Shown piece after piece: positions 17,623 through 25,456 of a stretch of DNA of 43,922 nt. Made by a program: the position numbers and the translations under genes. The stretch lies in NCBI GenBank assembly GCA_943371235.1, contig CALRTZ010000026.1, positions 1 through 43,922 on the forward strand. Direction: 5' to 3'. Every line of letters starts with the position of its first letter. Positions within the stretch are counted from its first letter, which is position 1. The DNA is from CAJBVG01 sp943371235. Lineage in GTDB: Bacteria; Bacteroidota; Bacteroidia; Sphingobacteriales; Sphingobacteriaceae. Below the pieces are notes generated by a model, which was not told the DNA's origin, did not search any database, and worked only from the letters and a program-made list of their open reading frames with translations.

Positions 17623-18066
17623 TTAATTGTTCCATGGTGCATTACCACTTACGGTAATACCCATACTTCTTGCAGTTCCTGCAACCATTTTCATTGCTGA
17701 TTCGATCGTGAACGAATTTAAATCCGTCATTTTCTCTTCTGCAATTGTTTTCACTTGCTCCCACGTAACTGAGGCAACTTTTTTACGGTTCGGTTCCGCT
17801 GATCCACCCTTGATTTTGGTCGCTTCCAATAACTGTATTGCTACTGGAGGCGTTTTAATGATAAAGTCGAAAGATTTGTCGGTATAAACAGTTATAACAA
17901 CTGGAAGCACCTTTCCTGGTTTATCTTGGGTTCTAGCATTAAATTGCTTACAGAACTCCATGATGTTAACCCCTTTAGCACCCAAGGCAGGACCTACAGG
18001 AGGCGAGGGATTTGCCGCTCCGCCTTTGATCTGTAACTTAATAAGTGCGCCTACTTCTTTAGCCAT
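17623..18066 (-). CDS. rplK: 50S ribosomal protein L11
   Basis: The 147-residue protein has the two L11 domains: the N-terminal KLQIKGGAANPSPPVGPALG with the proline-rich loop, and the C-terminal rRNA-binding domain ending ARSMGITVSGNAPWNN. It forms the base of the GTPase-associated centre. It follows nusG after 90 bp in which I see no clear hairpin with a T-run. Confidence 0.98.
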   Translation of the reverse strand: MAKEVGALIKLQIKGGAANPSPPVGPALGAKGVNIMEFCKQFNARTQDKPGKVLPVVITVYTDKSFDFIIKTPPVAIQLLEATKIKGGSAEPNRKKVASVTWEQVKTIAEEKMTDLNSFTIESAMKMVAGTARSMGITVSGNAPWNN

Positions 18067-18156
18067 GATTATTTATTTATTTTTAGTATTGAGTTAATTG
18101 TACAAAGTGGAAGCTTTAATACTAGGTACTCTCTACCTCAAATGTTTTAATTCAAT

Positions 18157-18696
18157 TTATTCTTTTTCTACTTGCATGTAATTCAACTCTAATGGTGTTC
18201 TTCTTCCGAAAATTTTCACCATTACCTTCAACTTCTTCTTCTCTTCGTTCACTTCTTCTATCACCCCACTGAATCCATTGAATGGTCCGTCCATTACTTT
18301 TACAGGTTCTCCAACATAGTATGATAAGTTTGATGCAACACCGGTTTCCGACATTTCATCTACCTTACCTAATATTCTGTTTACTTCTGATTGGCGTAAA
18401 GGAACTGCTTGGCCTGCTTGACCTAAAAATCCAATTACTCCGGTTATATTTTTAATTACGTGTTCTAATTCTCCGTTTAATGAAGCTTCCATCAATACAT
18501 AACCTGGTAAATAACTTCTTTCTTTTTGAATTTTTTTACCATTACGAATTTGAAATACTTTTTCTGTTGGAATCAATATTTGTGGAACCAAATGATTAAT
18601 GCCTAAGCGATTAATCTCAGCTTCTAAATATTGCTTCACTTTTTTCTCTTTCCCACTGATCGCTCTCACTACGTACCACTTCAATTCTTCAGTCAT
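18157..18696 (-). CDS. nusG: Transcription termination/antitermination protein NusG
   Basis: The 179-residue protein has the NGN domain (KWYVVRAISGKEKKVKQYLE at about residues 5-24, YLPGYVLMEASL about 62-73) and the C-terminal KOW domain with VKVMDGPFNGFSGVIEEVNE. NusG binds RNA polymerase and couples it to Rho or to the ribosome. It sits between secE (22 bp upstream) and rplK, the standard bacterial order. Confidence 0.98.
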   Translation of the reverse strand: MTEELKWYVVRAISGKEKKVKQYLEAEINRLGINHLVPQILIPTEKVFQIRNGKKIQKERSYLPGYVLMEASLNGELEHVIKNITGVIGFLGQAGQAVPLRQSEVNRILGKVDEMSETGVASNLSYYVGEPVKVMDGPFNGFSGVIEEVNEEKKKLKVMVKIFGRRTPLELNYMQVEKE

Positions 18697-18718
18697 TGTT
18701 ATTACGTTGAAAGGTTAA

Positions 18719-18907
18719 TTATATATTGTAAAACAACTTCATTATTGAACCTGATCCAGCATCCATTACATAAACTACTACTGCAATAATAAGTGCTGCA
18801 ATCATTACAATCCATGCACTACTTTGCAATTCTTGCCAAGTCGGCCATGATACTTTATGCATCAATTCGTTGTACGACTCTTTTAAATATGTTACTAACC
18901 TATTCAT
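18719..18907 (-). CDS. secE: Preprotein translocase subunit SecE
   Basis: This 62-residue single-span protein has the amphipathic helix LKESYNELMHKVSWPTWQEL, including the conserved VSWPTW, followed by one transmembrane helix (about residues 31-48). It clamps SecY in the inner-membrane translocon. It lies 28 bp after tRNA-Trp and 22 bp before nusG. Confidence 0.97.
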   Translation of the reverse strand: MNRLVTYLKESYNELMHKVSWPTWQELQSSAWIVMIAALIIAVVVYVMDAGSGSIMKLFYNI

Positions 18908-18935
18908 GGTTTCTAATCTATTTTAATTGGTATTG

Positions 18936-19006
18936 CACGGGTGGAGAGATTCGAACTCCCATCAGCGGTTTTGGAGACCGACATTCTACCCTTGAACTAC
19001 ACCCGT
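18936..19006 (-). tRNA. tRNA-Trp (anticodon CCA)
   Basis: The 71-nt cloverleaf has acceptor arms ACGGGTG and CACCCGT, the T-arm GGGAGTTCGAATCTCTC and the anticodon loop CTCCAAA. The 3' CCA is not encoded. It lies between tuf and secE, a frequent position for this tRNA in bacteria. Confidence 0.96.
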
Positions 19007-19036
19007 TCATTTTTTTATTTTTGGCTATTCCTATCT

Positions 19037-19076
19037 TTCAACATTTCGAATCTTCGACATTTCGAATTTCAGAACA
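19037..19076. repeat. 8-bp-period array, unit TTCGAATC/TTCGACAT
   Basis: Units TTCAACAT, TTCGAATC, TTCGACAT, TTCGAATT and TCAGAACA start every 8 bp from 19037. It lies between the tuf hairpin and tRNA-Trp and is the only array not touching a protein stop codon. Confidence 0.65.
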
Positions 19077-19096
19077 ACCCTTTATTTGCAGTAAAA

Positions 19097-19143
19097 CAGA
19101 AGTAGCCCCGATGCCCCTTATACGGGCATCTAGGCGACTTCTG
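19097..19143 (-). terminator. Large imperfect hairpin after tuf
   Basis: Nested inverted repeats: an outer stem CAGAAGT/ACTTCTG, an inner stem GATGCCC/GGGCATC and a small loop. The sequence then runs into TTTT on the minus strand. It lies 37 bp after the tuf stop, so partial termination before tRNA-Trp and secE is the simplest reading. Confidence 0.65.
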
Positions 19144-19180
19144 TGAAAACTAGCTAAATATATTTTGTGCTAATTGTGAA

Positions 19181-20368
19181 TTACTTCACAATTTCAGTTA
19201 CCTGACCAGCACCTACAGTTCTACCACCTTCACGGATAGCGAAACGTAAACCTTTCTCCATTGCTACCGGGTTGATTAATTTAACGTTGATTGTAACGTT
19301 ATCACCTGGCATAACCATTTCTACACCTTCTGCTAACGAGATTTCTCCTGTTACGTCTGTTGTACGGAAATAGAATTGTGGACGGTATTTGTTAAAGAAT
19401 GGTGTGTGACGACCACCTTCAGCTTTTGATAATACGTAAATCTCCGCTTTGAATTCTTCGTGTGGAGTTACTGAACCTGGTTTGCAAATAACCATACCTC
19501 TGCGGATATCAGTTTTTTCAATACCACGTAACAATAAACCTACGTTATCACCTGCTTCACCTGAATCTAAGATCTTACGGAACATTTCTACTCCTGTAAC
19601 AGTTGATTTCAAGTTTTCTGCACCCATACCTAAGATATCTACTGGATCTCCTGAGTTGATGACACCTCTTTCAATACGACCTGTTGCTACTGTACCACGA
19701 CCAGTGATCGAGAATACGTCTTCAACTGGCATTAAGAAAGGTAATTCAGTTAAACGTGGTGGAATTGGAATGTTGTTATCAACAGCATTCATTAATTCCA
19801 TTATAATTTCTACCCATTTTGGATCTCCGTTCAAACCACCTAAAGCTGAACCTCTGATAACTGGGATAGTATCGCCTGGGAATTCGTAGAATGATAATAA
19901 TTCACGAATTTCCATCTCTACTAAGTCTAATAATTCTGGATCGTCAACCATGTCCACTTTGTTCATGAATACAACTAATGTTGGTACACCTACTTGGCGT
20001 GCTAACAAGATGTGCTCACGAGTTTGTGGCATTGGTCCGTCTGTTGCAGCAACCACTAAGATTGCTCCGTCCATTTGGGCAGCACCCGTAACCATGTTCT
20101 TCACATAATCCGCGTGACCTGGACAGTCAACGTGTGCGTAGTGACGGTTAGCCGTCGAATACTCAACGTGAGCTGTGTTAATTGTAATACCTCTCTCTTT
20201 TTCTTCAGGAGCTGAATCGATCGAGTCAAATGAACGTGCTTCTGATAAACCTTTATCAGCTAATACTTTCGTGATAGCTGCTGTTAATGTGGTTTTACCG
20301 TGGTCAACGTGACCGATAGTTCCAATATTTAAGTGTGGTTTACTGCGGTCAAATTTTTCTTTAGCCAT
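19181..20368 (-). CDS. tuf: Translation elongation factor EF-Tu
   Basis: The 395-residue GTPase carries aminoacyl-tRNA to the ribosome. The nucleotide-binding motifs are GHVDHGKTT (about residues 19-27), DCPGHADYVKNM (about 80-91), NKVD (about 135-138) and the SAL-type motif GSALGG. Domains II and III are complete, ending GAGQVTEIVK. It lies 63 bp after tRNA-Thr(GGT), so the four tRNAs and tuf are probably co-transcribed, as in E. coli thrU-tyrU-glyT-thrT-tufB. A large hairpin follows it. Confidence 0.99.
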   Translation of the reverse strand: MAKEKFDRSKPHLNIGTIGHVDHGKTTLTAAITKVLADKGLSEARSFDSIDSAPEEKERGITINTAHVEYSTANRHYAHVDCPGHADYVKNMVTGAAQMDGAILVVAATDGPMPQTREHILLARQVGVPTLVVFMNKVDMVDDPELLDLVEMEIRELLSFYEFPGDTIPVIRGSALGGLNGDPKWVEIIMELMNAVDNNIPIPPRLTELPFLMPVEDVFSITGRGTVATGRIERGVINSGDPVDILGMGAENLKSTVTGVEMFRKILDSGEAGDNVGLLLRGIEKTDIRRGMVICKPGSVTPHEEFKAEIYVLSKAEGGRHTPFFNKYRPQFYFRTTDVTGEISLAEGVEMVMPGDNVTINVKLINPVAMEKGLRFAIREGGRTVGAGQVTEIVK

Positions 20369-20431
20369 GTTTTTACTTATTTATTGATTGATTTATATTT
20401 TGTTTAAAATTAATTACTATACTAACAATCG

Positions 20432-20503
20432 AGCCAATGAGGGGAATTGAACCCCTGACCCCTTCCTTACCAAGGAAGTACTCTACCCCTGAGCTACATC
20501 GGC
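20432..20503 (-). tRNA. tRNA-Thr (anticodon GGT)
   Basis: The 72-nt cloverleaf has acceptor arms GCCGATG and CATTGGC, anticodon stem CTTCC/GGAAG around loop TTGGTAA, and T-arm AGGGGTTCAATTCCCCT. CCA is not encoded. It is the last tRNA before tuf. Confidence 0.96.
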
Positions 20504-20639
20504 TTTAACCAACACACAAGCCCAAGACTTTCGCCTCGGGATTCCCGAATTCAAATAATAGATTCTATTATTCTCTATCGTATGCTAGCGTATTCCTTCC
20601 CTCTTATCCTTCTTTTCAATCTAGCTCAATATTTTATCG

Positions 20640-20712
20640 AGCGGGAGACGAGGCTCGAACCCGCGACCTACAGCTTGGAAGGCTGTCGCTCTACCAACTG
20701 AGCTACTCCCGC
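20640..20712 (-). tRNA. tRNA-Gly (anticodon TCC)
   Basis: The 73-nt cloverleaf has acceptor arms GCGGGAG and CTCCCGC, anticodon loop CTTCCAA and T-arm GCGGGTTCGAGCCTCGT. CCA is not encoded. The 136 bp to the next tRNA hold no gene. Confidence 0.96.
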
Positions 20713-20723
20713 ATTATTTTTTG

Positions 20724-20804
20724 TGGGGAGAGAAGGATTCGAACCTTCGAAACCGAAGTAACGGATTTACAGTCCGTCCCATTTGACCGCTCTGGAACCT
20801 CCCC
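20724..20804 (-). tRNA. tRNA-Tyr (anticodon GTA)
   Basis: The 81-nt tRNA has the long variable arm typical of tRNA-Tyr, acceptor arms GGGGAGG and TCTCCCC, and anticodon loop CTGTAAA. It lies 11 bp before tRNA-Gly. Confidence 0.96.
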
Positions 20805-20813
20805 AACGTTTTG

Positions 20814-20886
<73 letters not shown>

Positions 20887-20946
20887 TAATCTATTATTTT
20901 TCCCTTCTTTCAAAGAACAATTTCGCTTACTTTTTCAAAGGGACTG

Positions 20947-20977
20947 CAAATGTACGAATTTTATTATTCCGTCAAAA
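20947..20977 (-). promoter_or_regulatory. Promoter of the tRNA-tuf-secE-nusG-rpl-rpo cluster
   Basis: On the minus strand TTTTGAC (20977-20971) provides the -33 TTTG. After 18 bp comes TACATTTG (20954-20947), a perfect match to the Bacteroidota -7 consensus TAnnTTTG. Transcription would start about 50 bp before tRNA-Thr(TGT). Confidence 0.75.
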
Positions 20978-21118
20978 TCTATTTTAAAATATTTTTTTAA
21001 AGCCTATTTCGAGTGAAAGCCCGTTTTTTATAGCACAAACGCATTCATAACTTAACTTTTTAAAAATCAAACTAATACGGTAATAGGGAGAGCGTACTCC
21101 ATTAAAATTATCAGCATT
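20978..21118. other. Non-coding stretch upstream of the tRNA promoter
   Basis: The roughly 300-bp interval between tRNA-Thr(TGT) and hpf holds the tRNA promoter, this AT-rich stretch, the hpf terminator and a repeat array. In this part I see only a small GGAG/CTCC hairpin near 21087-21100 and poly-A/T runs, which could serve as an UP-like element. I see no gene. Confidence 0.5.
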
Positions 21119-21156
21119 AAAAAAGGAACTGCTCTTTTGAAACAGTTCCTTTTTTT
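21119..21156 (-). terminator. Intrinsic terminator after hpf
   Basis: A perfect stem of at least 11 bp (AAAAAAGGAACTG against CAGTTCCTTTTTTT, 11-nt loop) has T-runs on both strands. It lies beyond the hpf stop and the adjoining repeat array. Confidence 0.85.
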
Positions 21157-21190
21157 ACATTGTACAGTGTACAATGTACAGTGTACAGCC
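21157..21190. repeat. 7-bp-period array, unit GTACAGT, next to the hpf stop
   Basis: Units GTACAGT, GTACAAT, GTACAGT and GTACAGC start at 21162, 21169, 21176 and 21183. TTGTACAgTGTACAA inside it is palindromic. The hpf stop codon is at 21192-21194. The unit equals that of the array at 1377-1425. Confidence 0.8.
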
Positions 21191-21191
21191 A

Positions 21192-21536
21192 CTAATCCGC
21201 CATCTCGTCCAAAAACAACTCTTCTTTGTTTAAGGACACCTCGTTACTCTTCCCTTTATATTTCTGTAATTGCTTTTGTATCGACTCAAATGCATAATCG
21301 GCCGCTTCTTCGAAACTTTTGCAGTTCTCTTTTGCAAATAATACCGTGCCCGGTATCATCACCTTTACCTCTAACACCTTGTTTTTCATGTCCTCTGAAG
21401 ATTTGTCTAATTTCAAAATAACTTCAGCACTAATAATTTTGTCGTAAAAAGTGTCGGTTTTATCCGCTTTCTTTTGAATAAAATCTAACAATTTTTGATC
21501 TGCTGTGAAATGCACTGACTGAACTCTAATTTTCAT
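21192..21536 (-). CDS. hpf: Ribosome hibernation-promoting factor, short form (HPF/RaiA family)
   Basis: The 114-residue protein matches the short HPF/RaiA family: an N-terminal beta strand (KIRVQSVHFTADQKLLDFIQ), a charged middle (KADKTDTFYDKIISAEVILK) and AKENCKSFEEAADYAFESIQ preceding a basic helix. It lacks the extra C-terminal domain of long HPF. The family binds the decoding site of idle ribosomes in stationary phase or starvation. It lies 16 bp after xerC on the same strand and is followed by a strong terminator. Confidence 0.93.
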   Translation of the reverse strand: MKIRVQSVHFTADQKLLDFIQKKADKTDTFYDKIISAEVILKLDKSSEDMKNKVLEVKVMIPGTVLFAKENCKSFEEAADYAFESIQKQLQKYKGKSNEVSLNKEELFLDEMAD

Positions 21537-21552
21537 AAATTGTTCTCCTTTC

Positions 21553-22434
21553 TTAACCCTTTGGATGGGCTTGTTTGTAAATATTCTTTAATTTCTCTAT
21601 CGAATTATGCGTATACACTTGGGTAGCGGCTAAACTCGAGTGACCTAAAATTTCTTTAATGGCATTTAAATCTGCTCCATTATTAAGCATATGTGTAGCA
21701 AAGGTGTGGCGTAATACATGCGGACTTTTTTTCTGGAGGGTAGTAACTTTTGACAGTTCAGATCTTACTAACCTATACACGTATTTTGAATTTAATGCTT
21801 CGCCAGTATCTTTACAAAAATAAGTTTCACTTTCTAAAAGCAAGTTACTTTTTAATGATGAATAATTCAACATTAAATCGATTAAATGTTCTGAAATCGG
21901 AACGATTCTTTCTTTGTTTCTTTTACCCAACACTTTTACTTGTAATCCAGCAGCATTTACATCTTTGGTTCGTAAGGTAATTAATTCTGAAATACGCATT
22001 CCTGTGGCATAAAATAGTTCAATTACTAAACGGTTGCGAACACCTTCAAATGAATCGTCAAAATCGGTTTCGTTTAATAAAACATCCATGTGCCGCTCCT
22101 CCACAAATTGTGGTAATCGTTTTGGCACCTTAGGACTAATTATTTTTAACATTGGCGATTGTGAAATTTCACCTTGTCTTTGTAAAAAACGATAGTATGA
22201 TTTTAAACTAGAAATTTTGCGATTAATGCTCTTACTTTTCATCCCCGAATCCATTAATTGAACGATCCATGAGCGAATAAAAGTATGTGGAACCTGACTT
22301 AAATCCTCAAGTTCAAATTGAGTTAAAATATATTCTGAATAGGCCTCTAAATCTGCTTTGTATGCAGTGAGTGTGTGTGCTGAAAATCGCTTCTCGTATT
22401 GGAGGTACCTAAAAAAAGACTCGTTTACCATCAA
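21553..22434 (-). CDS. xerC: Tyrosine recombinase XerC/XerD-type
   Basis: The 293-residue protein has the N-terminal SAM-like core-binding domain (FFRYLQYEKRFSAHTLTAY) and a catalytic domain with all active residues: Arg in TGMRISELITL, Lys in VLGKRNKERIVPI, HxxR in HVLRHTFATH, His in LGHSSLAATQ and the nucleophile Tyr in QVYTH. It most likely resolves chromosome dimers at dif. Its place beside rpsU and hpf, with no mobile element, supports a housekeeping role. The choice between the XerC and XerD names cannot be settled by sequence alone. Confidence 0.9.
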   Translation of the reverse strand: MMVNESFFRYLQYEKRFSAHTLTAYKADLEAYSEYILTQFELEDLSQVPHTFIRSWIVQLMDSGMKSKSINRKISSLKSYYRFLQRQGEISQSPMLKIISPKVPKRLPQFVEERHMDVLLNETDFDDSFEGVRNRLVIELFYATGMRISELITLRTKDVNAAGLQVKVLGKRNKERIVPISEHLIDLMLNYSSLKSNLLLESETYFCKDTGEALNSKYVYRLVRSELSKVTTLQKKSPHVLRHTFATHMLNNGADLNAIKEILGHSSLAATQVYTHNSIEKLKNIYKQAHPKG

Positions 22435-22440
22435 AAAAAA

Positions 22441-22473
22441 AGTTGTACCTGATAATTAAATCAAGATACAACT
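22441..22473 (-). terminator. Intrinsic terminator after rpsU
   Basis: On the minus strand AGTTGTAtCTtgAT pairs with its partner ending GGTACAACT across a short loop and runs into nine T. It lies in the spacer between rpsU and xerC, just before the xerC start. Confidence 0.8.
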
Positions 22474-22495
22474 CTTTTATATGTAAAACAAGAAA

Positions 22496-22684
22496 TTAAA
22501 TTTCTCCGTTTAGTCCTTGCTTGTAAATAGCTCTTTTTACTACAGTTCTGCGTGTAATAGATCTTTTTTCATATGCTTGACGGCTACGTAGTTCGCGAAG
22601 AACTCCAGTTTTTTCAAACTTCTTCTTAAAACGTTTTAACGCCTTATCAATTGATTCGTTTTCTTTAATGTTGATAATGATCAT
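22496..22684 (-). CDS. rpsU: 30S ribosomal protein S21
   Basis: I chose the start at 22684 (MIIINIKENESIDKALKRF), which gives 62 residues; the longer frame from 22723 would begin inside the -7 element. The basic protein shows the S21 core KALKRFKKKFEKTGVLRELR. It is transcribed from a perfect TAnnTTTG promoter and closed by its own terminator. Confidence 0.96.
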   Translation of the reverse strand: MIIINIKENESIDKALKRFKKKFEKTGVLRELRSRQAYEKRSITRRTVVKRAIYKQGLNGEI

Positions 22685-22720
22685 ATGGTATACCTCGATT
22701 CTCCATCTAAGGATGGGTTG

Positions 22721-22751
22721 CAAATGTACGATAAATGTGCAAATTTACAAA
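22721..22751 (-). promoter_or_regulatory. rpsU promoter with its -33 element inside a repeat array
   Basis: On the minus strand TTTG (22751-22748), a 19-bp spacer and TACATTTG (22728-22721) match the Bacteroidota consensus exactly. The -33 element and most of the spacer are made of 8-bp repeat units. Confidence 0.72.
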
Positions 22752-22790
22752 TGTGAAAATGTGCAAATGCAAAAAATGTGCAAATTAACG
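22733..22790. repeat. 8-bp-period array, unit AAATGTGC, containing the acyl-CoA dehydrogenase stop
   Basis: Units AAATGTGC, AAATTTAC, AAATGTGA and AAATGTGC start every 8 bp from 22733. Looser copies follow up to AAATTAAC, which contains the stop codon (22785-22787) of the acyl-CoA dehydrogenase gene. Confidence 0.75.
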
Positions 22791-23957
22791 CAGTACGTCA
22801 CGTGCAATTACCAGCTTTTGGATCTCCGAAGTGCCTTCGCCAATGGTACATAACTTAGAATCGCGGTAGAATTTCTCTACTGGGAAATCTTTCGTATATC
22901 CGTAGCCTCCAAATATCTGAACTGCTTCATTTGATGCCCAAACACATACTTCTGATGCATAATATTTAGCCATAGCCGACTCTTTCGTCATTCTTTTGCC
23001 TTTATTTTTCATATCAGAAGCTTGTAAGATTAACAATTCTGATGCTTCTATTTTGGTAGCCATGTCCGCTAATTTAAAAGCAATGGCTTGGAAATTAGAA
23101 ATAGGCTGCCCAAATTGATGTCTTTCTTTTGAATAGGCTAAAGCTGCCTCATAAGCTCCTTTTGCAATACCTAATGATAAGGCTGCTATAGATATTCTAC
23201 CTCCATCTAATATTTGCATGGCTTGGCGGAACCCTTGTCCCACTTCTCCTAACATATTTTCTTTTGGAACTCTGCAATTATCGAAAATCATTTCTGTAGT
23301 TTCCGATGCCCTCATTCCTAATTTATTCTCTTTTTTACCTGCTGTAAAGCCTGGAGTTCCTCTTTCTACCACAATCGCAGAAATACCATTCGAATCTCCT
23401 ACTTCACCTGTTCTAACCATAACAACAGCCACATCTCCAGATTTACCATGTGTAATCCAGTTTTTGGCGCCATTAATTACGTAATGATCTCCATCTAATA
23501 CCGCCGTAGTAGTCATTCTCATGGCATCAGAGCCTGTATTTGCTTCTGTTAATCCCCAAGCACCAATCCACTCTCCTGTAGCTAATTTTGTTAACCATTT
23601 TTGCTTTTGCTCTTCGTTTCCGAAGTACATAATATGACCAGTGCATAATGAATTATGTGCAGCCATTGATAAGCCTACCGAGCTACATACCTTAGAAATT
23701 TCTACTATTGCAGCCACGTATTCAAAATAACCTAAGCCCGCTCCTCCATATTCCGTTGGCACTAACACCCCTAATAATCCCAATTCACCCATCTTTTTCA
23801 TGGTTTCTACTGGGAAAGTTTGTGCTTCATCCCATTCCATGTAATGCGGACGGATGTGTTTCTCGGCAAAGTCTTTTGCCATATCTGCTACCATTTTCAC
23901 GCTCTCACTTTGCGACATGTCGAAAGTTCCTGCCAATTCATTCGTTGTATTTGCCAT
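22785..23957 (-). CDS. Acyl-CoA dehydrogenase
   Basis: The 390-residue flavoenzyme would catalyse alpha,beta-dehydrogenation of an acyl-CoA in beta-oxidation or branched-chain amino-acid breakdown. It shows the family blocks GAWGLTEANTGSDAMRMTT (FAD/substrate site), the KNWITHGKSGDVAVVMVRTG strand, FGQPISNFQAIAFKLADMAT, QIFGGYGYTKDFPVEKFYRD and IGEGTSEIQKLVIARDVL, where the Glu of EGT is the usual catalytic base of short- and medium-chain enzymes. Chain-length specificity cannot be read off. It follows apt by 5 bp, so the HhH gene, apt and this gene probably form one operon although they share no pathway. Confidence 0.95.
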   Translation of the reverse strand: MANTTNELAGTFDMSQSESVKMVADMAKDFAEKHIRPHYMEWDEAQTFPVETMKKMGELGLLGVLVPTEYGGAGLGYFEYVAAIVEISKVCSSVGLSMAAHNSLCTGHIMYFGNEEQKQKWLTKLATGEWIGAWGLTEANTGSDAMRMTTTAVLDGDHYVINGAKNWITHGKSGDVAVVMVRTGEVGDSNGISAIVVERGTPGFTAGKKENKLGMRASETTEMIFDNCRVPKENMLGEVGQGFRQAMQILDGGRISIAALSLGIAKGAYEAALAYSKERHQFGQPISNFQAIAFKLADMATKIEASELLILQASDMKNKGKRMTKESAMAKYYASEVCVWASNEAVQIFGGYGYTKDFPVEKFYRDSKLCTIGEGTSEIQKLVIARDVLR

Positions 23958-23962
23958 AGTGT

Positions 23963-24490
23963 TTAATAGTTCGCTAAAGTAATAATATTTGATGAATAGC
24001 CTTTCAATTTTTCTTCAGCACCTAAAAAATCTAATCCTATGATAAATGAAAAGCCCACCAAATTGCCTTCCGATTGTTTAATAAGCTCCGCACTCGCCAT
24101 TACTGTTCCTCCTGTTGCTAACAAATCATCGTGTATAACCACACGCTTCCCTGCTGCAATAGCATCCTTATGTATTTCTATACAAGCTGTGCCATATTCT
24201 AAATCATACTCAATAGAATAACAGTCGGCTGGGAGCTTGCCCTTTTTTCTAATTGGCACAAATGGAATGCCCATCTCTTGTGCAATTAACATCCCAAATA
24301 AAAAGCCCCTGCTTTCTACCCCAACAATAATATCCGGCTTTAGCTCGGCTAAACGTGATGAAAATTCTTTTGTAATTTCTTTACATAATTCCACCTCTTG
24401 CAAAATTGGTGTGATGTCTTTAAACATGATTCCCTCTTTCGGGAAATTAGGCACGTTCCTAACAATCGTTTTTATTTTATCACTTATCAT
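23963..24490 (-). CDS. apt: Adenine phosphoribosyltransferase
   Basis: The 175-residue enzyme converts adenine and PRPP to AMP in purine salvage. The N-terminus (VRNVPNFPKEGIMFKDITPI) is diagnostic of APRT, and the PRPP-binding motif is VVIHDDLLATGGT (about residues 117-129). GVESRGFLFG at about 57-66 is also typical. Its start overlaps the end of the HhH gene by 11 bp, implying translational coupling. Confidence 0.96.
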   Translation of the reverse strand: MISDKIKTIVRNVPNFPKEGIMFKDITPILQEVELCKEITKEFSSRLAELKPDIIVGVESRGFLFGMLIAQEMGIPFVPIRKKGKLPADCYSIEYDLEYGTACIEIHKDAIAAGKRVVIHDDLLATGGTVMASAELIKQSEGNLVGFSFIIGLDFLGAEEKLKGYSSNIITLANY

Positions 24491-25373
24491 CGCTTATGCT
24501 AATATATGCTTCAATTTTACTGAAAATTTCTTCATTCATCACATGTATTTTGAATAAATCTTGTACAGAAACATAATCGCCATGCTGCGTTCTATAGTTT
24601 ACAATTAATTTGGCAAGCTTATACCCTATATATGGGTGCGTACCCAATGTTTTTAAATCCGCTTTATTAATATTGATTCGCTTTTGTGCATTTTGTTCAA
24701 TTAATGTATTGGCAATTAGCACCTCATAGGTATTGGAATCCATTCCCCAAACTTCCTTAAATTGTTCCTTATTTATATAGCCTCCAAGGCGCTCTTTATA
24801 CCTAAGCATTCTGCTAGCCGTGCCAAAACTTATTCCCTTTATATTATCTAATTCACTAGTATCAGCAGTGTTTATATTTATTTTGAAAATGGGTTTGTCA
24901 GTAATTTTATGAGTAGGATTAACATTAAAATATTTTTTTGATGGATAAAAACTTAGCATTTTTTTGATGATGTTTTTTGAAACGGAATCTACATCAGTTA
25001 ACTTTTCTACATCCTCTATTGTATAAATTTTTACACCTTTTTCTTTTGATGAGATAATTTTATAGGCTTCGATTTTGGTAATCCCTGCGTTTAATAAATC
25101 CTCCAACGTTATGTAATTGAAATATAATTTCTTCTTAAAAAAACTATTCTGTGAACGACTTTTAAACTGTTCTTTCAGTTTAGTTTCATCACTTTTTGTT
25201 AACTCATTATTAACAATTATTTTATACGAATAGGTGTTTTGAAAATTAAAAAAATTAGATTGTATAACTTGTATACACAGCAGGACAATCCATAGAATAA
25301 ACAGTACCCAAATGGCCCTTCTCTCCTTTTTAGGAAAGGCAAAATATTCCCTCAACACTCTCTTCCACATCAC
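24480..25373 (-). CDS. Membrane-anchored helix-hairpin-helix protein (ComEA-like repeats)
   Basis: The 297-residue protein has a basic N-terminus, one transmembrane helix (about residues 20-38), a linker, then three to four helix-hairpin-helix units: TLEDLLNAGITKIEAYKI, ININTADTSELDNIKGISFG, ININKADLKTLGTHPYIGYK and VSVQDLFKIHVM. The repeated phrase ININ(T/K)AD matches the ComEA-type DNA-binding motif. ComEA binds incoming DNA in natural transformation, but such proteins are very common in Bacteroidota without proof of that role. It overlaps apt by 11 bp. Divergent from the acyltransferase gene across 83 bp. Confidence 0.82.
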   Translation of the reverse strand: MMWKRVLREYFAFPKKERRAIWVLFILWIVLLCIQVIQSNFFNFQNTYSYKIIVNNELTKSDETKLKEQFKSRSQNSFFKKKLYFNYITLEDLLNAGITKIEAYKIISSKEKGVKIYTIEDVEKLTDVDSVSKNIIKKMLSFYPSKKYFNVNPTHKITDKPIFKININTADTSELDNIKGISFGTASRMLRYKERLGGYINKEQFKEVWGMDSNTYEVLIANTLIEQNAQKRININKADLKTLGTHPYIGYKLAKLIVNYRTQHGDYVSVQDLFKIHVMNEEIFSKIEAYISISDDK

Positions 25374-25456
25374 TATAAATATTTTTGTTACAATATAGTT
25401 AAAAATGTTTTTTATGTGTTAACTTTAAATGCATTTTATGATAAATATTTTTAAAA

